From positions 39,018,886-39,082,885 of the forward strand of contig OX421492.1 in the NCBI GenBank assembly GCA_949126835.1: a stretch of DNA of 64,000 nt. Direction: 5' to 3'. The stretch comes from Anisus vortex (Eukaryota; Mollusca; Gastropoda; Planorbidae). Both the position numbers and the translations under genes were made by a program. Of the stretch, positions 35,796 to 45,576 are shown one piece after another (within the stretch, counting starts at the first letter, position 1; each line of letters begins with the position of its first letter). Below the pieces are notes generated by a model. It saw nothing but the letters and a program-made list of their open reading frames with translations. It had not been told where the DNA came from and did not search any database.

Positions 35796-36930
35796 TCCAC
35801 CATGATTGGTTCTAGTGTTCTTTGTCTCCCTCTCTGTGCGCTTTGATTGATTAGAGAGTTTTCTCTTTGTGGGCCATGATTGATTCTAGTGTTTTCTCTC
35901 TCTCTCTCTCTGTGTTCCATGATTGATTCTTGTGTTCTCTTTTTCTTTTTCTCAGCGTGCCATGTTTGATTCTATGGTTCTGTCTCTCTCTCTCTTTCTC
36001 AGTGCGCCATGATTGATTCTAGTGTTCTGACTCTCTCTCTCTCTTTCTCAGTGCGCCATGATTGATTCTAGTGTTCTGACTTTCTCTTTCTCAGTGCGCC
36101 ATGATTGATTCTAGTGTTCTGTCTCTCTCTTTCTCAGTGCGCCATGATTGATTCTAGTGTTCTGACTCTCTCTCTTTCTCGGTGCGCCATGATTGATTCT
36201 AGTGTTCTGTCTCTCTCTTTCTCAGGGCGCCATGATTGATTCTAGTGTTCTGTGTCTCTCTCTCTCTCTCTTTCTCAGTGCGCCATGATTGATTCTAGTG
36301 TTCTGTGTCTCTCTCTCTCTCTCTTTCTCGGTGCGCCATAATTGATTCTAGTGTTCTGTGTCTCTCTCTCTCTCTTTCTCGGTGCGCCATGATTGATTCT
36401 AGTGTTCTGTGTCTCTCTCTCTCTCTTTCTCAGTGCGCCATGATTGATTCTAGTGTTCTGACTCTCTCTCTCTTTCTCAGTGCGCCATGATTGATTCTAG
36501 TGTTCTGTCTCTCTCTCTCTTTCTCAGTGCATCATGATTTATTCTAGTGTTCTGTCTCTCTCTCTCTCTCTCTTTCTCAGTGCGCCATCATTGATTCTAG
36601 TGTTCTGTCTCTCTCTCTCTTTCTCAGTGCATCATGATTTATTCTAGTGTTCTGTCTCTCTCGTTTTCTCAGTGCGCCACGATTGATTCTAGTGTTCTGT
36701 CTCTCTCTCTCTTTCTCACTGTGCCATGATTCAATCTAGTGTTCCGTCTCTCTCTCTCTCTTTCTCGGTGCGCCATGATTGATTCTAGTGTTCTGTCTCT
36801 GTCTCTCTTTCTCAGTGCGCCATGATTGATTCTAGTGTTTTGTCTCTCTCCCAGCGCGCCATGATTGATTCTAGTATTCTCTCTCTCTCTTCTCAGCGCG
36901 CCATGATTGCTTCTAGTCTTCTGTCTCTTT
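35796..36930. repeat. ~33-bp minisatellite, right part
   Basis: Continuation of the array broken by the retrotransposon. Units here have longer, variable (CT)n segments: GCGCCATGATTGATTCTAGT, then GTTCTG(TCTC)nTTTCTCAGT. About 27 units. Confidence 0.95.
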
Positions 36931-36934
36931 CCGT

Positions 36935-37160
36935 CTGTGCCCTGGCGATCCGAAGGTCCTGTATTAAATCTTTGTGGAGACCAGATTTTTTCCCAAGACT
37001 TGAGGGAGTCCCTGAGTCTACCCAGCTCTGATGGGTACCTGACATTAGTTGGGGTAAAGTAAAGGCGGCTGGGCATTGTTCTGCCCACACATTGCCATAC
37101 GAATAAGTATGCCGTTGCCTCAGAAACTGAAGAAAGCTGCTTTACCAGCCTTATGATCAG
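36935..37160 (+). mobile_element. SINE-B, copy 1
   Basis: Shares with 59240-59525 and 61025-61225 the core TGAGTCTACCCAGCTCT, then GGGTAC, TTAGTTGGGG and AAAGTAAAGGCGGCTG. Its head (GGCGATCCGAAGGTCCTG) is a degraded tRNA-like region. Downstream TATGCCGTTGCCTCAGAAAC aligns with copy 2. Confidence 0.8.
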
Positions 37161-37164
37161 TTTG

Positions 37165-37960
37165 GTACTTTTTACTGGTAATTTCAATTTTTCCACTTTA
37201 CTAGGATTTACTTATTACTTAAATTTAATGAAGTATGCATGTGTATATTTATGTAATTTAATGATTTTGTCACTCTCCATAATAAAAAGAGGCGTTCCCA
37301 TGCTTTTCCGAGAACCATTACATAAAATAAATGTTCTATTATCAAAGTTACAATCTTTGTAAAATAAACTATTTTTGTGGCAGCTATATTATAGATAGAT
37401 ATGACGCAGATTCTCTTTTCTGTGGATATGACGTCATTTGACCTCCCGGTTTCCTATCGGCTGGACTTGAAAAGAAATGAAAATAACAAGTTAACTTCTG
37501 GAACTAGACGTCTGCTTAATCATTCGCTTTATAGGGCAGAGTCTACGAAGTAATGGTGAAATCTCTTGTAGCTAACCATTGATAATTTGATGAAATAGTT
37601 TGAATGGACTGATCTTATTTAGATTTTTAAATTTCTGAAAGGAAAGTACAAAGTATTTAAAAAATCCTAAAAAACGTAGCAATAACCACGTATTGTGCTT
37701 ATTGCTCACTCTATATTAATGTATAATTATATCTCTTAGACTACTTGAATTTCATAAAATGATATATCATTGAAAGATTTATCTTTATAATGAAACATAT
37801 CGAATAAATAGATAAATATATAACCTGATAAGTGAAGTTATTAATAGAAAACTTAGTAAGGTAGTTCCTAGTGGGAAAACGGTGAAAGCAGGACTCGAAC
37901 CCATCCAGTCTGGTGTTGGCAAGGAGAGGCTTTAATATAATATTGTGTCTGGTATACTCT
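37165..37960. other. No recognisable gene
   Basis: AT-rich spacer. GACTCGAACCC near 37894 is box-B-like on the minus strand, but no complete tRNA or SINE surrounds it. Confidence 0.45.
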
Positions 37961-37963
37961 ATC

Positions 37964-38140
37964 TCAGGGGTCGTCAATCTTTAGATAACAGTGTGCCAAA
38001 GTAGGATTTCAAATTCATCCAGCGTGCCAACAGAATAAAAGTCAACCTGATCCGCCAACAATTGTCTTGTACAAGAGATTTGAATTGCCTTTTTTGTGGG
38101 TCTTCTGCGTGCCATTGAAAATCGCTCTGCGTGTCATGTA
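37964..38140. mobile_element. hAT-type terminal fragment
   Basis: Begins CAGGGGTCGTCAATCTTT and contains GTGCCAA and GCGTGCCA subterminal motifs. It is clearly homologous to 42838-42935 (AGGATTT.AAATTCATCCAGCG, then TGCCAACAG..TAAAAGTCAA). It is related in type to the ends of the 45.6-47.6 kb hAT relic. The other end was not found. Confidence 0.7.
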
Positions 38141-39005
38141 TTCGCACGCGTAACGTAGGTTACGCCGACCCATAGCTCTAGCTCATACTGAATAAAGGCT
38201 TTATAAAAATGGTTTCGCAATCCAACATTCTCTATAATATATTCATCAAGAGTTATGGGATATCGTCTGTTACATGACCCGGCGCTCAGATCAACTTCAC
38301 CGAATATTTGTTTTCTGTTTACTTTTTTCCGTGGCTTGTTTTTTGTCCTTGAATTATGTATCGTGTAAAATGATTTGATTTCAGGGTTGCTCACTAATAA
38401 ATAAGCAGACGACATGTCCTTATCTTTATCCATTTCCTTTACATAAGAATAATTCAAGCGGATGGCTTTTTGATAAGGCGAATTCCATCTCTTCCTTTTT
38501 TCAAGTTTTAAAAAGTTTTGTTTTCCTAATTCTACGTCAATTATAATTCTGAGATAGTACTATTCCATATTCCATTACTCGCTGACTCCTATAAGTATTT
38601 TCTATGACATACACATATTGAAAGGGGCATTTTAATTATAACTGTAGTTTTCATTCTCGGAACCTTTTTGTAGAATATTGTTTGGTTCTAACAAAGACTA
38701 TAATATAATTAAACTAAGAAAAGTTACATTTTTTTTTTAGAAAAGAGTTATCTAAGTAAATTTAACTCAATTTCTAAATGTTAATTATAATAAATATGTG
38801 CAATGTGAAGTGTTACAATTATTAGAAGACATAAATATAGCTTTCAGTCAGCTATCAAAATGTCATGTTATTTTTTAAATACTTTAATAGCAAGAAAACA
38901 GAAGAGTTTAGTACTGAATTGAAATTATTTGAAAGCAACTTGGGGAAATGCAATTTGATGTCAAGGAGATATTGGTCTGGAAGTGATTTCACACCCAAAA
39001 ACAAT
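38141..39005. other. No recognisable gene
   Basis: A 107-codon minus frame at 38134-38457 (lysine-rich middle, RTKNKPRKKVNRKQIFGEVD) has no family I recognise and overlaps the hAT end slightly. The rest is AT-rich spacer. Confidence 0.4.
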
Positions 39006-39006
39006 G

Positions 39007-39605
39007 CGACGTTGTAGTGCTACTGGGAAGTTGTTGTTCTACTGGGAAGTTGTTGTTCTACTGTGAAGTTGTTGTTCTGCTGGGAAGTTGTTGTTCTACT
39101 GGGAAGTTGTTGTTCTACTGTGAAGTTGTTGTTCTACTGGGAAGTTGTTGTGCTACTGGGAAGTTGTTGTTCTGCTGGGAAGTTGTTGTTCTACTGGGAA
39201 GTTGTTGTGCTACTGGGAAGTTGTTGTTCTACTGGGAAGTTGTTGTGCTACTGTGAAATTATTGTGCTACTGGGAAGTTGTTGTTCTACTGTGAAGTTGT
39301 TGTTCTGCTGGGAAGTTGTTGTTCTACTGGGAAGTTGTTGTTCTACTGTGAAGTTGTTGTTCTACTGGGAAGTTGTTGTGCTACTGGGAAGTTGTTGTGC
39401 TACTGTGAAGTTGTTGTTCTGCTGGGAAGTTGTTGTTCTACTGGGAAGTTGTTGTGCTACTGGGAAGTTGTTGTTCTACTGAGAAGTTGTTGCTCTTCTG
39501 TGAAGTTGTTGTGCTACTGTGAAATTATTGTGCTACTGGGAAGTTGTTGTTCTGCTGTAAAGTTGTTGTTCTACTGTGATGTTGTTGTTCTACTGCGAGG
39601 TTATT
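39007..39605. repeat. 21-bp minisatellite (GTTGTTCTACTGGGAAGTT..)n
   Basis: About 28 units with regular variants (CTACTGGG, CTACTGTG, CTGCTGGG, TGCTACTG) that recur in blocks, indicating higher-order duplication. All three plus frames are open, a repeat artefact. Confidence 0.95.
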
Positions 39606-39609
39606 ATAC

Positions 39610-40785
39610 TGAAAGAGACTCACTGAAATCGTCGAACCATTTTAGGTTCCAACGTTATCAATAAAAATAAAATCATACTACGCTGTAAGACTATTCTCCA
39701 ACGCTACGTAGTAAAGAGAAAGTGATTTCGATCATAACTTAGTCTTGTACTTTTACAGAGAATTATATTTAGGTGTTACCCGGGGAGGGGGTTGCAGGGA
39801 AGGGGCTGAGGCTAAACAAATTTTGAAAAGCACTTTCCAAAATAAGTTTCTCCTAGTTGCAGATGATGGTATCCTATTTACCCATATTTCCACGCTAAAA
39901 GGATCTAACCGCGCGAATAATTCATATATATATATATGTGTGTGTGTATGTGTGTTGGTGAGAGGGTGTGTGGGTGGGTGTGTTTGTAGGAGCAAACATG
40001 CTAATATTTGAGGAAGCAAGATAAACATCTAATTCCAGTTTGTTCTATTCGGTCACAATGAGAGGGAGCTAAGGCCCCCGGGGTTAAAGAAAGGGGAATC
40101 ATTTTCTCCATCAATTTCCAGAACTCCATATTCTTCCATGGAACCCCTATTGAGTCCGTGAGAGTTTCAAAAAGACAAAAGTGTTCCAATCTCTTTACCT
40201 AGCACACACACAGTCTTTTTTACTCTTTCAACCTTTCATAACCTTCTATTTTTTGCAATGCCTGATGTCATTGGCTATTATGTCAGTTCAATGGAAACAT
40301 AAAAAGATATTGCAGATATAATTTTTTGTTCACATGCTGACATAATTGTGGTGATTGGGTTCAGATCGAGTTGGAGATCAAATAACTCTTGATTACAGCC
40401 CTTGAAAAGAGAATTCACATTAGACCCTGGAAAAGAAAAAAAAACGCAGTTGATTACGTCCCTTGCGACAAAAAAATAATTATTTATTTGACGCATTAAG
40501 TAAGTCTAAATATAACATAGAATAAGATTGTAAATAATAAAAAAAATTATAGTTTTTCCTACTTGCACTTGGTTATCATGTTGAACTTTTCTTCTATCCC
40601 GTTTTTACCCCATATTTTTATTTTGTTCTCAAGTAGGGTTTTACATCAAAACAAGTGTTTTGAATGTTCATTCGGTAAACATGTATATATTACAATATAG
40701 TATGATGTAATTATTAAACTAAGAATCTAAGAGGGAGATTTATATACTAAATAAAGCCTCTATTGTTTATATACTAAATAAAGCC
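39610..40785. other. No recognisable gene
   Basis: Spacer with a short TG/GTGTG tract (about 39935-39985) and a doubled 31-bp segment (TATATACTAAATAAAGCCTC at 40741 and 40769). Confidence 0.5.
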
Positions 40786-40786
40786 T

Positions 40787-41375
40787 CTATTGACAAGTAT
40801 TAATGAGGCGTGAACTTTTGAACCCGAATGCTCGTGAACTTCCTGTTCTATTTTTAAACTAATAACAACAAAAAGCATGCTTTTGCTGGTGTTTGACAAT
40901 TGATTTCAACCTCGACGGCCAGTTCTAGTCTTTTAGAATTATACAAAGGATACAATATTAGTTATGAGGAATCCGTTTTTAACATCAAAAGTGAGTAGGC
41001 GATAATTAATACTCAAGTGTTAGTCGCGTGAGGTAAAATGTTTATTTGTTTACAAAATAAATTAGTCAAGAGTTGCGTTTTCTTGGTTATTAAAAAACAA
41101 AATGCGTATGTTCATAAAAACGAATAACAAAAATTCCTTTGCATTAAGCAATTCGTTTGATAATATAAAAAGGTGATTTTTCACTTCTGACTTTCACAAT
41201 ATATTGTTTTGTTTTGTAAACATCTTGTGGAAATTAAATAATATTTAATCCCCAACAAATTTGAGCACAACCAGTAACCCAGCACACAGACATTGTTTCG
41301 AAAAAAATTATCGAATAAGAACGGAAATGTTTTTGCACGTGACCTTTTATGCATGCATACACGTTAAGACTTGTC
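40787..41375. repeat. Unclassified ~0.5-kb dispersed repeat, copy 2
   Basis: Homologous to 23075-23555 with the same block order, and with about 130 bp extra between the first blocks (about 40860-40990). No coding potential recognised. Confidence 0.75.
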
Positions 41376-42205
41376 CATTCCGAAAGAGTAAAGATTTAAA
41401 AAGAGAGTCCATTACATTTAAAGAGATGATCTTAGAGTTAGAGACAGAGGGGTCAAGAACAGTAATACTTTGCCGATTGTTTGATTCATTCTTCCATCAA
41501 CGCGTTCTTCGTTAGCTACACCAACAACTAGTAGGGTATAATATCCTGGATATTACACGTAGAACACCAGTTGTTTCTGTTTAAGGGGGGTGGGGTTGAT
41601 GGGGGATGGGAGATGCTCCCATGCATATTTCCACACAAGCTAGCTGACGTTTAACTTGTGTGGTCATTGAATGAAAAATTATAATTTATTGTTGACAGTA
41701 CCCAAGAAAAGGCACTATCATTTTGGTCCTTTGACCGGGTGGGACAATTCCGAACTGACCAAAAGTGACACTTCGCCTCTTTCTCTACATCTTTCTCTAC
41801 CTCTTTCCATTTAAAACTGAGTTTTTGTGTTCACGGTGTAAATCTATTGATTAACATTAGTCTTTAAGATATTTAGGTATATTTCTATCACTCGACTATA
41901 TAAACAAGATTTCCAAATCCTTTTTATTAACTTAGCAAAGTTGTGTATATTTCTGGGTGGCGGGCGACCGACTCGACCTCCACAAAGCTAATTGACCCAA
42001 TACCCGCCATGCTATCGACACGTGTTTTGTTTCACAACACATTCTTTCAAATTTGTAACCACATCACAACTCACAACCCCAATAATGATATTTTAATTGT
42101 TTGTTTTTTTCATTACATCTTATGGTGCGCAGTTTAAATTCCCCATGCAGCACAGCTGTTTACATAATATGTCCCCCATTGAGTTTTATATAGCTAATTA
42201 TTAAT
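41376..42205. other. No recognisable feature
   Basis: Spacer. No domain-bearing frame. Confidence 0.45.
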
Positions 42206-42211
42206 TACGTC

Positions 42212-42720
42212 TTATTTTAAAACTATGCACACATCTTTCGTCGGCATTTTGCGAATCGCGAGACTATCTTTTTTCCTGCGGGCCCTCACGTGACTAAATA
42301 GACCAATCTTAGAAGTACAGTCACGGTCACACTGGGTGCAAATGAATACAGAGTAGGGGGACCACATTTTCTTACACCTTATTGTTTCTTGCGGGATTCT
42401 CTCCTGCGAACCAGGAGCCGACCTTGATCCTGCATTCAGGTGGAACTGTCCTGCGCCATATTCTCCCAACTGTTGGGATCAATATCGGGGTGTTTCGTGC
42501 CTCTTTTGCATACATCCACCTATCTTAGTTTTCGATGTCCAGCAGGTCTCTGTCCTTTGACTAACGTTCCATATGGGTGCCCTTTGAGAGTCAACAATGT
42601 GGCATTCGGTGTACATGAACAAGCCAGCTGACTTGTCTGTTGCTGAGAGTAACCTGCTCTTTACAGGACCTCTGCATTTGGAATTTTGTCCTGCCATTAT
42701 ATATATCGGACACACCTCAG
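42212..42720 (-). mobile_element. Probable LINE ORF2 C-terminal zinc-finger relic
   Basis: The minus frame at 42469-42212 contains FICTQCDRDCTSKIGLFSHV. This CxxC..C(x)SRIGLxSHxR-type finger is commonly found at the extreme C-terminus of certain LINE ORF2 proteins. Frames upstream on the same strand (to about 42715) may be its decayed continuation. A host zinc-finger gene is less likely because there is a single degraded finger (His replaced by Arg in HVRARR). Confidence 0.5.
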
Positions 42721-42837
42721 TTGTCTGAGATTAATACATCTTTAAACATAGCATTTTGTGTGTTTCTTAGTTTGGGAGTGAGGAAGAGCAAACACTTTGG
42801 AAGACATAACAGGGATTATTTAGTTCTATGTCTTAGA

Positions 42838-42935
42838 CCAGGTGTCGTCAACCTTTTGCTATTAGACTGCCAAACTAGGATTTTTAAATCATTCACCGTG
42901 CCAACAGCCTAAAAGTCAACCTACTCTTCTAAATT
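42838..42935. mobile_element. hAT-type terminal fragment
   Basis: Begins CCAGGTGTCGTCAACCTTTT and matches 37964-38050 in order (CCAAACTAGGATTTTTAAATC, split, then GTGCCAACAG and AAAAGTCAACCT). Confidence 0.65.
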
Positions 42936-42989
42936 TTTTTAATAAGACAGTTTTGTAAACGCCGTAGTAAGAACAATACTTCATAAAGA

Positions 42990-43340
42990 AAATGAAGACA
43001 ATTCAAAAATATATCCAATAAACTGCACTGACTACCTATAAGACTTGGAATAAAATTAAAAGTTTTGACTATGCTATATAAAAGCCTTCATGGTCAACCT
43101 CCCCAGTACATGAGATCCATGGTCGAGCTACACACATCAGAGAAAAGAGGACTGTGTTGAAACAAAATTCATCCACAGCTCAAAGTACCAAGCGAAAAAA
43201 GAAACATTTGCAGCTCGCTCCTATAGCGTCGTAACACATCTGTATTGGAATGAACTTCCGAACACAATTAAACAAGCCGAAAATAGAGACATTTAAAAAT
43301 CAAAATTAAAAACAAACTTTTTCGATTTATTTATGTCTTT
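42990..43340 (+). mobile_element. LINE 3' relic (RT C-terminal region)
   Basis: Translation shows LPIRLGIKLKVLTMLYKSLH and GQPPQYMRSMV, the usual 'LPI..RI.FK....YK.LH...P.YL' module after the RT domain. Further on come LHTSEKRG and, in another frame, the WN(E)LP segment and KIKNKLFRF ending. Multiple stops; dead. Confidence 0.8.
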
Positions 43341-43870
43341 TGTAGTTTGTCATGTGTGTTGAACTTTTCATCATTAAATTATGTTTCTTGAATGGGATAG
43401 TAAGTAATTAACTATAAAAAAAAAACATTGGACAAACTTTTCAAGAAATGCCTTAAACTTTCAATTCTGTGACCTTGCTATTCAAAACGTTTGTCATAAA
43501 AGTTTTATGCCCTTGTAGGAACTGGCAATTCCATAAAAAGGAGTGTAAAAATGACGTTTTCAAGATTCAGCCGTGGACATTAAGACAACAAAACAACTTT
43601 AGTAGCATGAAATAAAAACAACATCAATATCATATCTTTTTTTTTATACTTTAAATCGTATCTAAGTCTTTTTCTCCCTACACCCCCCCCCCCCACCGGT
43701 CTCTCTCTTTCTCTCTCATACTTTCTGATCTCTCTCGCCTCTGTAGCCCACTCCCTATCCCTCCGTGAGTCGTACTCTTTCATCCCTCTCCTCTCATTCC
43801 ACTTTTTCTCTTTCTGCCCCAACCCCCTCTCTCTCTCTCTCTATCTCATCCATGTCTCTCTTGTAGCTCC
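43341..43870. other. Spacer; pyrimidine-rich lead-in to array
   Basis: No gene recognised. The minus-strand 80-codon frame is low-complexity (Glu/Arg-rich from CT-rich DNA). Confidence 0.5.
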
Positions 43871-44552
43871 CTGTGCCTTACTCTCAAATCTCTCCATATC
43901 AATCCATTGTCTGCCCTAACCCCCCCCCCCCCTCTCTCTCTCTCTCTCTATCTCATCCATGTCTCTCATGTAGCTCCCTGTGCCTTACTCTCAAATCTCT
44001 CCATATCAATCCATTGTCTGCCCTAACCCCCCCCCCCTCTCTCTCTCTCTCTCTATCTCATCCATGTCTCTCTTGTAGCTCCCTGTGCCTTACTCTCAAA
44101 TCTCTCCATATCAATCCATTGTCTGCCCTAACCCCCCCCTCTCTCTCTCTCTCTCTATCTCATCCATGTCTCTCTTGTAGCTCCCTGTGCCTTACTCTCA
44201 AATCTCTCCATATCAATCCATTGTCTGCCCTAACCCCCCCCCTCTCTCTCTCTCTATCTCATCCATGTCTCTCTTGTAGCTCCCTGTGCCTTACTCTCAA
44301 ATCTCTCCATATCAATCCATTGTCTGCCCTAACCCCCCCCCTCACTCTCTCTCTCTCTATCTCATCCATGTCTCTCTTGTAGCTCCCTGTGCCTTACTCT
44401 CAAATCTCTCCATATCAATCCATTGTCTGCCCTAACCCCCCCTCTCTCTCTCTCTCTCTCTCTATCTCATCCATGTCTCTCTTGTAGCTCCCTGTGCCTT
44501 ACTCTCAAATCTCTCCATATCAATCCATTGTCTGCCCTAACCTTACCCCTCT
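43815..44552. repeat. ~105-115-bp minisatellite with poly-C/(CT)n core
   Basis: Seven units containing TCATCCATGTCTCTCTTGTA, GCTCCCTGTGCCTTACTCTC and ATATCAATCCATTGTCTGCC, then a poly-C run and a (CT)n run of variable length. Unit sequence is highly conserved apart from the homopolymers. Confidence 0.95.
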
Positions 44553-44569
44553 CGTTTTCATCTCTCTAT

Positions 44570-44830
44570 CTTATCTCTCCCTATAGTAATAACTCTCCTT
44601 CTTTATCATCTCTCCCTATAGTAATAACTCTCCTTCTTTATCATCTCTTTGAGGGGCTCTTTCATCTCTCTTTCTCTCTCACTTCCCATTCCATCTGTCT
44701 CTGTTATCCTACTTTCTCTCTCTAACCGCTCTATCCTCCACCACCACCTCTTCTTCCTCCTCCGCACGCACATCCCAGCTGTCCCCAGCTGTCCCCAGCT
44801 GTCCCCAGCTGTCCCCAGCTGTCCCCCCTA
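44570..44830. repeat. Short tandem repeats (35 bp x2; 10 bp x5)
   Basis: ATCTCTCCCTATAGTAATAA (35-bp unit) is doubled at 44573-44643. CCAGCTGTCC occurs five times at 44775-44826. Confidence 0.85.
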
Positions 44831-44845
44831 TCCTTCAAATACATT

Positions 44846-45112
44846 TTGATTGCCGAGTCTATTATATGTCACTCCTCACTCAAAACTCCTAGTTTGGATG
44901 AACACAGAAAGAAGTACCAGGGAGTGCGCTCATTTGAGTCAGTGGCGCCTTCTCTATGGAACAGTCTATCTCAAACACTGAGAGAATCTGGGACAAGAGA
45001 ATCTTTTAAAAAGAACTTAAAGACCTTTCTCTTTGGCTAGTACATCTGCCACTGCACTGAGCATGTTAATTTAATAGCATGGATAGACGCGCTATAAGAA
45101 ACGCCCATTCTT
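44846..45112 (+). mobile_element. LINE 3' end with tail shared by SINE-A
   Basis: An open frame ends in the LINE ORF2 terminus (FESVAPSLWNSLSQTLRESG, then TRESFKKNLKTFLFG and a stop at 45038). The 3' UTR CACTGAGCATGTTAATTTAATAGCATGG..GCGCTATAAGAAAC follows. That tail matches the SINE-A 3' end. It is 5'-truncated and relatively young, with no stop in 64 codons. Confidence 0.88.
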
Positions 45113-45394
45113 ATCTTATCTCCTTATGTACAACAAAATGTTAGTCCATGTTCCAGCTTTTAGTGAAATCATTACCAATGTTCATTATGGACGCTTTTCG
45201 TGTCTTTTTTCTTTTTTTTTTTTTTGAACGATATTTTTTTGTGCGTTGCTAAAAACTCTGGCTACAAAAACTTGTTTCATTCTTCATTTTTAAGATTAAT
45301 TTTTTTCAGTCTTTACTTTATTGCGCTATGGTGTGTGTCTGCGTGTGTGCTAAGTGTACACACACACACACTGTTCATTGTGCATGCAATGATA

Positions 45395-45535
45395 ATTCTA
45401 CATGCAATACTCAGTTTACTTGCAATACTTAGTGTAAGGGCCTACACGCAATTTGAACTATAGGCCTACATGCAATGCTAAGTCTGTGCAATGTTTAAGG
45501 GACACACAATGTGAAGTCTACATGCGAAGCTAGAT
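45395..45535. repeat. Degenerate ~18-bp repeat (CTACATGCAATGCTAAGT)
   Basis: About seven eroded units of the motif also arrayed at 49070-49395. A short CA tract precedes it at 45357-45372. Confidence 0.7.
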
Positions 45536-45576
45536 GAAGAATTTATACAGAAAAACAAAATCAGATACAACAAGCT

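Noticed and set aside
37860..37945. tRNA gene or SINE on the minus strand around GACTCGAACCC
   Set aside because: Box-B-like sequence only; no cloverleaf, box A or second copy could be identified.
38134..38457. 107-codon minus frame as a host exon
   Set aside because: No recognised domain or convincing splice sites, and it overlaps a hAT terminal fragment.
39017..39664. Three overlapping Cys/Leu/Val-rich open frames
   Set aside because: All three plus frames are open through a 21-bp minisatellite.
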